From positions 4,591,001 through 4,655,000 of the forward strand of contig NZ_CP132910.1 in assembly GCF_030846775.1 (NCBI RefSeq): a stretch of 64,000 nt of DNA. Direction: 5' to 3'. Below are positions 50,622-58,738 of the stretch, piece by piece (the first letter of the stretch is position 1; the number at the start of each line of letters is the position of its first letter). Both the position numbers and the translations under genes were made by a program. Source of the stretch: Geothrix sp. 21YS21S-2 (GTDB taxonomy: Bacteria > Acidobacteriota > Holophagae > Holophagales > Holophagaceae). The notes beneath the pieces were generated by a model. It made no database searches. It was not told the origin of the DNA and saw only the letters and a list, made by a program, of their open reading frames with translations.

Positions 50622-51914
50622 ATGACCACCTTGATTCTCGGCGGAGGCATCACCGGACTGCTGGCGGCCTACTACCTGCAGGAGCGGGGCGAGGCCACCG
50701 AGGTCTGGGAGGCCGAGGAGGCCGTGGGCGGCTGGGTGAAGACCCTCCCCTGGGCCACGGAGGACGGCCGCCCCGGGCGCATCGAGAAGGGCCCCCAGGG
50801 CGTCCTGGTCACGCCCGGCAGCCGCACCGACACGCTCTTCAGGGCCCTGGACCTCCAGCTCAAGAGCCCCGGCAAGGGCGCCCGCTGGGTGGGCACCGGG
50901 GGCCGCCTGGTGCCCGTGCCCGCGCATCCCGTGGGTCTCTTCGGCACCGCCCTCATGTCCTGGTCCACCAAGTTCCGCATGTGCTTCGAGCCCTTCATGC
51001 CCGTGAGGCCCGCGGAGCCCGAGGAGGGCCTGTCCGAGTTCATGGCCCGGAGGGCCGGCCAGGGCATCGCCACCGAGCTGCTGCCGCCCATGGTGGCCGG
51101 CATCCTGGCCTCCCCCGCCGAGCTGCTCAGCGTGGACGCCATCCCCAAGCTGCGCCAGTGGGAGGCGTACGGCAGCCTCCTGCAGGGCATCATGAAGTCC
51201 GGAGTCAGCCACCTGCAGGTGCCCGAGGGCGGCATGGGAAGCCTCCCCGTGCGCGTCGCCTCGCGCCTGGCCGCGGTGAAGACCGGCCTCAGGGCCGAGT
51301 CCCTGGAGCGCACCGCCGACGGCAGGTGGCTCGTCAAGGGCGACGGCCTGGAGCGCGTCGCCGACCGGGTCCTGCTCGCGCTGCCCGCCTTCGACGCCGC
51401 GCGCCTCCTGGCGCCCCACGCCGAGGCCTCCGCCAAGGCCCTGGCCGAGATCCCCTACACCTCCGTCAAGCTCTGGCACAGCCGCCACGCGCCCCTGGCC
51501 CCCTTCAAGGACGGCTTCGGCTTCCTCATCCACCCCAAGGAGGGCCGCCCCTACCTGGGCTCCCTGGTGCCCAGCTGGATCGACGCCGGGTGCGCCCCCG
51601 GGGACCGCATGCAGCTGCGCAGCTTCATCGGCGACTCGGACCTGTGGCGCGATCCCGACCCCGGCGCGGCCAAGGACTGGGCCTGGACCCTGGGCCGCCT
51701 CCGGAACTGGGTGCCCGCGCTTTCCGACGCGTACCAGACCCGCGAGGAGATCAGCCCCAACGCCATCCCCCGCGCCGAGAAGGGCCACCGCGGCCGCGTG
51801 CGCAGGGCCGTGGAGGGCCTGCCCCAGGGCATCCACTGGCTCTCCAACGCACGGTTCGGCCCGGGCGTGCGGGACGTCATCGAAGGGCTGGAGCCCTGGC
51901 TGGATACGCTCTGA
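50622..51914 (+). CDS. hemY: Protoporphyrinogen oxidase, HemY type
   Basis: A 430-residue FAD enzyme that oxidises protoporphyrinogen IX to protoporphyrin IX. The FAD-binding LILGGGITGLLAAYYLQERG is at the N-terminus, then WEAEEAVGGWVKTL and GPQGVLVTPGSRTD as in HemY proteins. Later sequence includes VPEGGMGSLPVRVA and FGPGVRDVIEGL, closing the FAD site. It is slightly shorter than Bacillus HemY (about 470). The ATG at 50622 gives the family start. It is the last gene of the haem run, 13 bases after hemH. HemY usually uses oxygen, which is notable beside oxygen-independent HemN. Confidence 0.9.
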   Translation: MTTLILGGGITGLLAAYYLQERGEATEVWEAEEAVGGWVKTLPWATEDGRPGRIEKGPQGVLVTPGSRTDTLFRALDLQLKSPGKGARWVGTGGRLVPVPAHPVGLFGTALMSWSTKFRMCFEPFMPVRPAEPEEGLSEFMARRAGQGIATELLPPMVAGILASPAELLSVDAIPKLRQWEAYGSLLQGIMKSGVSHLQVPEGGMGSLPVRVASRLAAVKTGLRAESLERTADGRWLVKGDGLERVADRVLLALPAFDAARLLAPHAEASAKALAEIPYTSVKLWHSRHAPLAPFKDGFGFLIHPKEGRPYLGSLVPSWIDAGCAPGDRMQLRSFIGDSDLWRDPDPGAAKDWAWTLGRLRNWVPALSDAYQTREEISPNAIPRAEKGHRGRVRRAVEGLPQGIHWLSNARFGPGVRDVIEGLEPWLDTL

Positions 51915-51920
51915 CCTGAC

Positions 51921-52382
51921 CTACTTCCCCTTCTCCATGCTGCCGGTGTAGGTCCCCAGGTGCGCCTTGGGGGTCCTGAAGCCGAAGGCGTCGTGGTTCA
52001 CGCTCACGAACACCGTGAGCAGGAACAGCAGGAACGCGAGCATCGGCGCGCCGCGCTTGCGGGCCGCCAGGGCCTTGGGGCTCATCTCGGAGAACATCAT
52101 CACCAGGAGCACCAGGACCAGCTTCCAGTGGAGGTAGAGGGCCTGGAAGGGCTCGGCGCCGGCCCGGAACTTCATCACCAGGAGCACGATGCCCAGCAGG
52201 AGGGCGATGCGGAATCCCCAGGCGGCGGTGCGCTTCCACAGGACGGAGGTCAGGCCCTGGAGGTCCTCGCGGGTCTCCTCGAAACCCACCAGGAGCAGGA
52301 CCACTGCGGCCGAGCCTCCAGCCAGGGCGAAGGCGATGACATGGAGACTCCTGAGGAGATTGAACGTATCGAAATGGGGCAT
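51921..52382 (-). CDS. Four-helix membrane protein, CopD/HemJ-like pattern
   Basis: A 153-residue protein with about four membrane helices: LLRSLHVIAFALAGGSAAVVLLLVG, a second starting WGFRIALLLGIVLLVMKF, a third at LHWKLVLVLLVMMFSEMS and a fourth at APMLAFLLFLLTVFVSV. His residues at the start of helix 1 and in LHWK before helix 3 resemble the layout of CopD- or HemJ-like haem-binding membrane proteins, but the match is distant and I cannot name it. It converges on hemY with a six-base gap. The ATG at 52382 was chosen for the helix start and a GAGG upstream; the frame extends to 52499. Confidence 0.65.
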   Translation of the reverse strand: MPHFDTFNLLRSLHVIAFALAGGSAAVVLLLVGFEETREDLQGLTSVLWKRTAAWGFRIALLLGIVLLVMKFRAGAEPFQALYLHWKLVLVLLVMMFSEMSPKALAARKRGAPMLAFLLFLLTVFVSVNHDAFGFRTPKAHLGTYTGSMEKGK

Positions 52383-52492
52383 TTCCGACCTCGCGAATGG
52401 GTGGGCTTGAAAACCCGATTGTCCTACATTAACGCCCAAGGTGAAAGGCGCGGACCCATGTATGATGAGATCGATCCTCGAGTGGGCTGAAC

Positions 52493-54196
52493 ATGGCAAA
52501 GACCATCGGCAAGTATGAAATAATCCGCTCCCTTGGTTCAGGCGCCATGGGTGAGGTGTACCTTGCCAGGCAGGCCGCCATCGGGCGGGAAGTGGCCATC
52601 AAGACCATCCTCCCCAACGTGGCCAAGGGCGAGGAGGCCGAGGGCCGGTTCCGGCGCGAGGCGGAGGCCGCGGGCAAGCTGAGCCACCCCAACATCGTCA
52701 CCATCTTCGATTTCGACAAGGACGGGGACACGTTCTTCCTGGTCATGGAGTTCGTGAAGGGCGACGACCTCGAGGACGTCATCAAGCACCAGGCCCTGTC
52801 CCATTCCCAGTTCCTGGAGGTGCTGGCCCAGGTGTGCGACGGCCTCAGCCACGCCCACCGCAACGGCATCATCCACCGGGACATCAAGCCCGCCAACGTG
52901 CGGGTGATCCGGGACGGCAAGAACCTCCAGGCCAAGGTCATGGACTTCGGCATCGCCCGGGTGGAGGACAGCAACATGACGGCCACCGGCATCGTCATGG
53001 GCACCGTCAGCTACATGGCGCCCGAGTACATCCGGAACGGCCACGCCACGACCCAGTCCGACCTCTTCGCGGTGGGCGTGATGCTCTACGAGTGCCTCAC
53101 GGGCCGCAAGCCCTTCGCCGGGGACAACACCACCACCATCCTGTTCAAGATCGTCTCCGAGACGGCGCCCCCCATCGACCTGAGCACCATCCACGGCATC
53201 AGCCACAGCATCCGGAACGTCCTGGACAAGGCCCTCTCCAAGGAGCCCGGGGACCGCTTCCAGACCGCGGACGACTTCGGCAAGGCCCTGCGGGCCTGCA
53301 AGGACCCCAGCTGGACCGGGACCCTGGACGAGGCCACCGCCATGATCACCCGCCACCAGGAGGCGCTGGCCGCGACGCCGCCGGCCCATCCGGACGAAAC
53401 CGAGGTCATCCGGCAGCCGCTCCCGTCCCCGCCCACCGTCATGGGCCGGGTCGCGCCGGCCGAGGGCACCGCCCTCATGCCTTCCGTTCCGGCCCCGGCC
53501 AAGGCCGGCGGCAGCCGCACCGGCCTCTTCGCGGCCGTGGGCGCCGTGGCCCTGGCGGCCGTCGCCGGCGGCGGCTACCTGGCCCTGCGCCCCAGGACCC
53601 CGCCCGCGCCCCTCCCCGACGTCCAGCCTCCGGCCCCCGCCGCCGCCCCGCAGCGGCCTGAACCCGCCCCCGCCGCGCAGGCCGGGTCCCCCGGGACGGC
53701 TCCCGCGCCCCAGGCCGAGCCGCCCAGGCCCGAGCCCGTCAAGGCCGGGCCCGCCAAGGCCGAGCCTGCCAGAACCGAGACCGCCAAGCCCGCCCCGCCC
53801 AGGCCGGAGCCCCCGAAGCCGGAACCTCCCAAGGCAGAACCCCCCAAGGCGGCGCCTCCCAAGGCCGAGCCCACCGGCACCAAGGCCGTCCTGGCCCTCC
53901 TGGACACCGATCCCCGCCAGGCCGCGGCCCAGGCCAAGGCCATGGCCGCGGCCGACCCCGGCAACGCCGAGGTCCAGGGCCTCTACCTCGCGGCGCTGTA
54001 CCAGAGCCGGAACGCCTGGGACTTCGAGCGCGGCCTCAACCGCGCCATGGCCTCGGGCCTCACGGTCGGGCAGATGCTCCAGGCCGCCCCCGCATTCAAG
54101 AAGGCCCTGGCGCAGGAGATCCGCCTCCAGAAGGCCAACCCTCCCGCGGGCATCCTGCCGGGAGACGTCATGAAGAAGATCAGCGCCGGGCTGTAG
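52493..54196 (+). CDS. Membrane Ser/Thr protein kinase (Hanks type)
   Basis: A 567-residue kinase. The N-terminal 270 residues are a complete kinase domain: glycine loop LGSGAMGEVYLA, the Lys in VAIKTILP, HRDIKPANV with catalytic Asp, MDFGIARVED and MGTVSYMAPEYI, with GVMLYECLTGRKPF later. A linker leads to a single membrane helix (GLFAAVGAVALAAVAGGGYLAL, about 340-365). Beyond it a long Pro/Ala/Lys/Glu repeat region (about 370-460, EPPKAEPPKAAPPKAEP) spans the periplasm, followed by a helical C-terminal domain (about 460-567, ALLDTDPRQAAAQAKAMAA). It signals through an extracytoplasmic segment, but no PASTA or other known sensor is seen. It is convergent with the LPP20-like gene with no gap. 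Confidence 0.92.
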   Translation: MAKTIGKYEIIRSLGSGAMGEVYLARQAAIGREVAIKTILPNVAKGEEAEGRFRREAEAAGKLSHPNIVTIFDFDKDGDTFFLVMEFVKGDDLEDVIKHQALSHSQFLEVLAQVCDGLSHAHRNGIIHRDIKPANVRVIRDGKNLQAKVMDFGIARVEDSNMTATGIVMGTVSYMAPEYIRNGHATTQSDLFAVGVMLYECLTGRKPFAGDNTTTILFKIVSETAPPIDLSTIHGISHSIRNVLDKALSKEPGDRFQTADDFGKALRACKDPSWTGTLDEATAMITRHQEALAATPPAHPDETEVIRQPLPSPPTVMGRVAPAEGTALMPSVPAPAKAGGSRTGLFAAVGAVALAAVAGGGYLALRPRTPPAPLPDVQPPAPAAAPQRPEPAPAAQAGSPGTAPAPQAEPPRPEPVKAGPAKAEPARTETAKPAPPRPEPPKPEPPKAEPPKAAPPKAEPTGTKAVLALLDTDPRQAAAQAKAMAAADPGNAEVQGLYLAALYQSRNAWDFERGLNRAMASGLTVGQMLQAAPAFKKALAQEIRLQKANPPAGILPGDVMKKISAGL

Positions 54197-55300
54197 CTAC
54201 TTCACCAGGTTCTCCAGCCACTTCGTGAAGGTCTTCTCGACCTTCTCGCGGAAGTCCTGCTTCAGGCGGTTCTCGGCCTGGAAGTCCGAGACGCCCAGGC
54301 CCTTGGCCTCGATCTCCACCGACTCGTACTCCGTGCCGGCGCGGTCCCGGAGGGTGATGGAGAGGACGCCCCGCGCCACGATGATGCCGGTGTCCTTGGT
54401 GGTGGAATGGCTGACCCAGCCGCCCCGCCACCAGCCGTTCCACTGCTTCTGGCTCGCGTCGACCTTGGCGGTCTTCGCGTCGGAGCGGTAGTCCAGCACC
54501 AGCTGGAACTCGCCGTCGCGCTCGGCCCAGCCGAGGCCGGTCTTGAGGGCGGCGTTGCGCAGGATCGCCGCGATCTGGCTGGCGCCGGAGCCCCCTTCCA
54601 GGGACAGGGTGAGCGAGCCCCTGAGCTGGTCCATCTGGCGGTCCACGGACAGCTTCCCGGCGCGGATGTCCTTGCGGAGCTGGGGGTCGCCGCCGCCGGC
54701 GGCCAGCAGCGCCGCCATGTCGTCCAGCTTGGCCAGCTCCACCTGGGCGTTCTTGAGGCGGTTGAGCTGGCGCATGCGCTCCCGGGGTGCGGTGGGGGTG
54801 TCCGACTCCTGGAACAGGTCGTTCTTCTGGGCCGTGAACCGGGCCCGCAGCTCCCGCTCGGCGATGGGCACGTCCAGGTACGCCAGGGCGTAGGCCGTGG
54901 CCCCCTTCACGTCGACCCAGGTCTCCTCCACCGAAAGTCCGGGGAGTTCGGTGGCCGAGGCCTGGATGTTGGTGTTCTGGCCCACCTGCTGCTCCGAGGT
55001 GCCCGTGGCCCTGCCTCCGGTCTGCTGGGTCACGGTGGCCCGGCTGGAGACGCTGGTCTCGGACTTGACGTTGGCCCGGAGGCGGCTGAGCACTTCGCCC
55101 CGGGCGTTCTGGGAGGCCTGGGTGATGGCCTGGGCTTCGCTGGGCGACACCGGGGCGAGGCCCATGGCGTAGACCCGGCCGGCCTGGGCGGGGAGGGCGG
55201 TGATCCACATGGGCTTGACGAGGCCCTGCCGGATCGTGGGCGTCTGTCCCCATGCGGCGCCGGAGAGCAGGGCTGCAAGAAGAATGCTTGCGATCTTCAT
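54197..55300 (-). CDS. LPP20-like secreted envelope protein
   Basis: A 367-residue protein with a signal peptide (MKIASILLAALLSGAAWGQT). Residues about 25-165 resemble the LPP20 family (RVYAMGLAPVSPSEAQAITQASQNARGEVLSRLR, then QTGGRATGTSEQQVGQNTNIQA and ETWVDVKGATAYALAYLDVP), which marks flagellar or outer-membrane-associated lipoproteins in other bacteria. The rest is helical, with a final WLENLVK. It lacks a lipobox Cys, so it is probably periplasmic. A companion LPP20-like lipoprotein is divergent 185 bases upstream. No flagellar genes are nearby. Confidence 0.75.
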   Translation of the reverse strand: MKIASILLAALLSGAAWGQTPTIRQGLVKPMWITALPAQAGRVYAMGLAPVSPSEAQAITQASQNARGEVLSRLRANVKSETSVSSRATVTQQTGGRATGTSEQQVGQNTNIQASATELPGLSVEETWVDVKGATAYALAYLDVPIAERELRARFTAQKNDLFQESDTPTAPRERMRQLNRLKNAQVELAKLDDMAALLAAGGGDPQLRKDIRAGKLSVDRQMDQLRGSLTLSLEGGSGASQIAAILRNAALKTGLGWAERDGEFQLVLDYRSDAKTAKVDASQKQWNGWWRGGWVSHSTTKDTGIIVARGVLSITLRDRAGTEYESVEIEAKGLGVSDFQAENRLKQDFREKVEKTFTKWLENLVK

Positions 55301-55485
55301 GGCGATTTCTCCTCGGGCTTGGGATTATCCGGAACGGAATTGATGCTAGGATTGATGCCGCAAATATGCCAGCTTTGGAGTTGCAGCACAACGCGATCGA
55401 AGGACGAATGTTTCGCGCATTCCGGAAAAGCCTGGGATGCTCCTTCAAACGGAAGTCCACCCCAACCCCCAATCAAGGAGTCGAC

Positions 55486-56097
55486 ATGCGTCTTTCCCTC
55501 TACCTCCCCGTGGGTCTGGCCATGGCCGGACTGGTGGCCTGCGGCGGCCCCAAGACGGAGCCCAACAAGGTGGCCGTGACCACCACCGCGACCAAGAACG
55601 CCCCCAGCTGGATCGACAACGAGGAGATCCCCGACGGCCTCGCCGCCGTGGGCATCGCCCAGCCCAACCCCATGGGCGACAAGTCCATGATGCGCACCGT
55701 GGCCATCGCCGACGCCCGCACCAAGCTGGCCGGGAAGCTCAAGGTCCGCGTGCAGAACATGTTCAGCCAGCTCAACCAGCAGGTGACCACCGCCGCCGCC
55801 GACAACACCAAGAAGCCCATCAAGACCGACGTCATGAACCGCGTCATCGAGAACGTCACCCGGCAGCTGGTGGACCAGGAACTGGCCGGCACCACCACCC
55901 GCAACTTCTGGAACGACCCCTCCGACGGCAGCCTCTACGTCTTCGTGGTCATGACCAAGGAGACCATGGACCGCGCCCTGGCCGGCGCCGCCCAGAGCCA
56001 GATCCGCAAGGAGATCGCCCAGGGCGAGCAGAGCCTCAACGCGGCCCTGGACAAGCTGGACGCCGCCATCGCCGCCAGCGATCCCACCCGGCACTGA
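55486..56097 (+). CDS. LPP20-family lipoprotein
   Basis: A 203-residue predicted lipoprotein: the signal peptide ends LVACGG, with lipobox Cys19. The mature part (about 40-150) resembles LPP20 (APSWIDNEEIPDGLAAVGIA, AIADARTKLAGKLKVRVQNMFSQ, and later FWNDPSDGSLYVFVVM). Proteins of this group sit in the outer membrane and have been linked to flagellar or envelope functions. AAGGAG (55475-55480) precedes the ATG at 55486. It is divergent from the other LPP20-like gene and 81 bases before a YvlD-like gene. Confidence 0.8.
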   Translation: MRLSLYLPVGLAMAGLVACGGPKTEPNKVAVTTTATKNAPSWIDNEEIPDGLAAVGIAQPNPMGDKSMMRTVAIADARTKLAGKLKVRVQNMFSQLNQQVTTAAADNTKKPIKTDVMNRVIENVTRQLVDQELAGTTTRNFWNDPSDGSLYVFVVMTKETMDRALAGAAQSQIRKEIAQGEQSLNAALDKLDAAIAASDPTRH

Positions 56098-56178
56098 GCC
56101 CCGCCCCGGACCCCGGCCGCCGCATCCGCCTACCGCGGGACGGCGGCCGGGGTCTAGAATGGGGAACGGAGACGGATT

Positions 56179-56583
56179 GTGAGAACGCTGCTTCGGTTCC
56201 TGTTTTCCGCGGTGGGGCTGCTCATCGCGTCATACTTCGTGCCGGGCATCCACCACGGCGCCTTCATCGACCTGGTGGCCGTGGCCGTCATCCTGGGGGC
56301 CCTCAACGCGACCCTGGGGATGCTGCTGCGGTTCGTGGCCTTCGTGCCCCTGGCCTGCAGCCTGGGGTGCCTGGGCCTGTTCATCAACGGGCTGGTGTTC
56401 TGGGCCGCGAGCTGGGTGGCCGTGCGGCTCGGCCTGGACTTCCGGGTGTCGGGGTTCTGGGCGGGGTTCTTCGGGGCGCTGGTCTCCAGCGTGTGCGCCA
56501 CGTTCCTGGAGACGCTGCTCATCGGCAAGGAACAGAAACGCCGGGAGGAGGCCCCCCGGCGCATCAAGATCATCAACGAGTGA
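56179..56583 (+). CDS. YvlD/phage-holin-4-2-like four-helix membrane protein
   Basis: A 134-residue protein with four hydrophobic helices (LLRFLFSAVGLLIASYFVPG, AVAVILGALNATLGMLLRFV, SLGCLGLFINGLVFWAASW, FWAGFFGALVSSVCATFLETLL) and a charged tail (EQKRREEAPRRIKI). This matches the small YvlD-type membrane family also called phage_holin_4_2. In spite of the name it is a chromosomal membrane protein of unknown role. It starts with GTG after GGAG. It is convergent with the CsgG-like gene, whose stop follows directly. Confidence 0.82.
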   Translation: MRTLLRFLFSAVGLLIASYFVPGIHHGAFIDLVAVAVILGALNATLGMLLRFVAFVPLACSLGCLGLFINGLVFWAASWVAVRLGLDFRVSGFWAGFFGALVSSVCATFLETLLIGKEQKRREEAPRRIKIINE

Positions 56584-57336
56584 CTAGTCGTCCGCTTCCG
56601 CGCTGGCGCGGGTGATCTTGCCCAGCATCTGCTTGGCCAGCTTCTGGATGATCGGCTCGAAGATCTGGTTCACCATGCTCTGGTCGAACTGGAGCTGGCT
56701 GCCGGTGCCGGCGACCTTGACGCCCATGTCCTTGACGGTGGCCTCGTCGTGGGCCACGGCCACGATCTCGGCGGTCTGCACGTCGATGAGCTTCATGTCC
56801 AGGCGGCCCGTGAGGGTGGCCTTCTGCACGTGGATGTCGCCGGCCACGCCCCCGGCGATGCCGCTGCCGGTGAGCTTGCCCACCAGGGCGCCGGCGCCCC
56901 AGCCCGTGCCGAATCCGCTCTTCTTGTAGGCGAAGCGGGTCACCTTGCCGGTGACCATCCACCGCACGCCCAGGAGCTTGCCCATCTTGGCGACCTTCCT
57001 CTGCTCGGCGGGATCGTCGGATTCCTCCACCAGACCGCTGGCATTGAGCTTCTGTTCGGCCAGCACCTCGTCCAGGCGGGCGCGGTCCATCACCCGGACC
57101 TTGTCGCTGCCCTCTTCGATGAGGGTGGTGACGCAGAGGTCCTGGAGCACGTCGCTGATGCGGGTCTCCCCGCCGACGTAGCCGTAGCCCCAGCCGCCCC
57201 AGCCTTCGTAGGCGCCCTTGGCGACGGGGAAGGGCGCGACGATGACGCGGGGACGGTCCTTCTTGGGAACCACCGCGACTGCGGGCGCCAAAGCGAGCAG
57301 GCAAAGTGCGCAAAGCGCGAACATTCGGCGTGTCAC
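56584..57336 (-). CDS. CsgG-like secreted envelope protein
   Basis: A 250-residue protein with a signal peptide (MFALCALCLLALAPAVAV). The mature region resembles CsgG and related curli/FlgT-type proteins: PRVIVAPFPVAKGAYEGWGG, ISDVLQDLCVTTLIEEGSDKVRVMDRARLDEVLAEQ, LLGVRWMVTGKVTRF, and TLTGRLDMKLIDVQTAEIVAVAHDE. It lacks an evident lipobox. I chose the GTG at 57336 because a strong GGAGG lies eight bases before; the upstream ATG at 57351 is inside that site. CsgG makes outer-membrane pores in curli secretion, but many homologues have no curlin partner, and none is seen here. Confidence 0.78.
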   Translation of the reverse strand: MTRRMFALCALCLLALAPAVAVVPKKDRPRVIVAPFPVAKGAYEGWGGWGYGYVGGETRISDVLQDLCVTTLIEEGSDKVRVMDRARLDEVLAEQKLNASGLVEESDDPAEQRKVAKMGKLLGVRWMVTGKVTRFAYKKSGFGTGWGAGALVGKLTGSGIAGGVAGDIHVQKATLTGRLDMKLIDVQTAEIVAVAHDEATVKDMGVKVAGTGSQLQFDQSMVNQIFEPIIQKLAKQMLGKITRASAEADD

Positions 57337-57416
57337 CACGGAATCCTCCATTCTGGGGTTTACCAAACCGAGTATACACACGGCCCGGAAAAAACCCACC
57401 TTTCGGCGAAGGGAAT

Positions 57417-57460
57417 GTTCCATGTAAAAAGCCCCCTTCCGGGGGCTTTTTACATGGAAC
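57417..57460. terminator. Perfect bidirectional intrinsic terminator
   Basis: A perfect inverted repeat with 20-base arms (57417-57436 and 57441-57460) and a TTCC loop. The stem contains GCCCCC/GGGGGC flanked by an A-run on one side and a T-run on the other, so it can stop transcripts in both directions. It lies between the start of the CsgG-like gene and the end of the coiled-coil lipoprotein gene, both on the minus strand, so its main use is probably ending the latter transcript. Confidence 0.9.
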
Positions 57461-57469
57461 CCGGAGGTC

Positions 57470-58609
57470 CTAGTCGGTGACGGCGAAGACGACCTTCTCG
57501 TTCTTGAAGCGTTCCTTGTTGATGAGCTTGACGACGGCGGTGGCCTTGTCCTCGGCGATGGTGAGGGTGTAGTGCTTGTCCCTCTCGATGGAGCCGGGGA
57601 TGACGCTGACCTTGCCGATCTTCTTCAGGCCCACTTCGGAGGCCGTGATGGTGATGGTGTCCGTGGAGCGCAGGTCCAGGGCCTTGGTGAACACGCCGTC
57701 GGCCCAGTTGGAGCCGGCGCGGTCCTTGGCGAAGACGGGGACGACCACGACGCCGTCCTTCTCCAGGGCCTTGCGGTCGCCCACCACGTAGTGGAGGGAG
57801 TTGAGCTTGGCCTTGGCGGCCTCGTTGCTGGCGTTCAGGCTCTCCAGCTCCTTGATCATGTTGGTCTTCTCGGCCTGCAGGCCCTCGATGTCGGCCATGA
57901 GCTTGGCCTTCTGGGCGGTCAGGTCCGTGAGCTCCTCGGTCTTCTTGGCGGAATCGGCCTGGGCCACGTCACGCTCGCCTTCGATCTTGGCCTTCTCTTC
58001 GGCCTGGAGCTCGGTGGGGGAGATGTGGGCCTTGCCCTGGGAGACCCAGCTGCCGTAGACGCCGTTGTTGTAGAAGTGGTAGACCTCGAACCCGGCGGCC
58101 ATCTTGTCCATGATCAGGACGCGGCTGACGAGCTGCTTGGCCTTCTCCTCGTTCACGCCCTTGCGCTTCAGGAAGCGCATGGCCATGCCGTAGTGGCTGT
58201 CGTTCTCCTTGGCGATGTCGGGCTTGGGCAGCACGGCGCGGAGCTTGGCGATCTTCTCGTTGAGGTCCTTGATCTCCTTGTCCTTGTCCAGCACCTCCTG
58301 GAGGAGGGCCTGGTAGGAGCTGTTCTTCTCGGCCTTGATGCGCTCTTCCAGGGCGCTCTTCTGCTCGGGCGTCAGCTGGAGGGTCTCGGCGTTGGGGCGG
58401 ATGTCGTTGACGCCCGCGGCCTTCAGGTTGCGGGTCTGTTCCGAGCCGGCGACGTTGGCCTTCTGGCTCATCTTGTCCAGTTCGGCGGCCTTCTGGGAGA
58501 GTTCGTGGATCTCCTTGTCCTCGCCCGTCTTCTTGCAGGCTGGCGAAATCGTCAGCATCGCGACGGCCAGGGCTCCGAACAGGTATCGTGCTATTCGCGA
58601 GACGTTCAT
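57470..58609 (-). CDS. Coiled-coil envelope lipoprotein of unknown function
   Basis: A 379-residue protein. The N-terminus (MNVSRIARYLFGALAVAMLT, then ISPACKK) is a signal peptide with a Cys at residue 25 in a weak lipobox. Two strongly helical, charged regions are predicted coiled coils: about 30-125 (KEIHELSQKAAELDKM, then EVLDKDKEIKDLNEKIAKLRA) and about 205-275 (EGERDVAQADSAKKTEELTDL through LKSLNA-like repeats). Between them lies a small folded segment (YHFYNNGVYGSWVSQG), and the C-terminus is beta-rich (VVVVPVFAKDRAGSNWADGV, and KVVFAVTD). No named family. A strong terminator follows its stop. It is divergent from metK. Confidence 0.75.
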   Translation of the reverse strand: MNVSRIARYLFGALAVAMLTISPACKKTGEDKEIHELSQKAAELDKMSQKANVAGSEQTRNLKAAGVNDIRPNAETLQLTPEQKSALEERIKAEKNSSYQALLQEVLDKDKEIKDLNEKIAKLRAVLPKPDIAKENDSHYGMAMRFLKRKGVNEEKAKQLVSRVLIMDKMAAGFEVYHFYNNGVYGSWVSQGKAHISPTELQAEEKAKIEGERDVAQADSAKKTEELTDLTAQKAKLMADIEGLQAEKTNMIKELESLNASNEAAKAKLNSLHYVVGDRKALEKDGVVVVPVFAKDRAGSNWADGVFTKALDLRSTDTITITASEVGLKKIGKVSVIPGSIERDKHYTLTIAEDKATAVVKLINKERFKNEKVVFAVTD

Positions 58610-58738
58610 AAATACTCCATGGTTGAGTTGACTGGGGGAGGCTTTGCCCCGTCAGAATAGCCATCCTTGGTCCGGGTGGCAAGAAAGGGGACCCGGCATT
58701 TGCTGCTACCATTATTCTCCCAATCCGGCGGAGGCGTC

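Noticed and set aside
56584-57336. A curli operon around the CsgG-like gene
   Set aside because: No curlin-like repeat protein, CsgE or CsgF is adjacent.
58610-58738. Possible SAM riboswitch upstream of metK
   Set aside because: Only a simple CCGGGT/ACCCGG hairpin is seen; it lacks conserved SAM-I, SAM-II or other class sequences I know.
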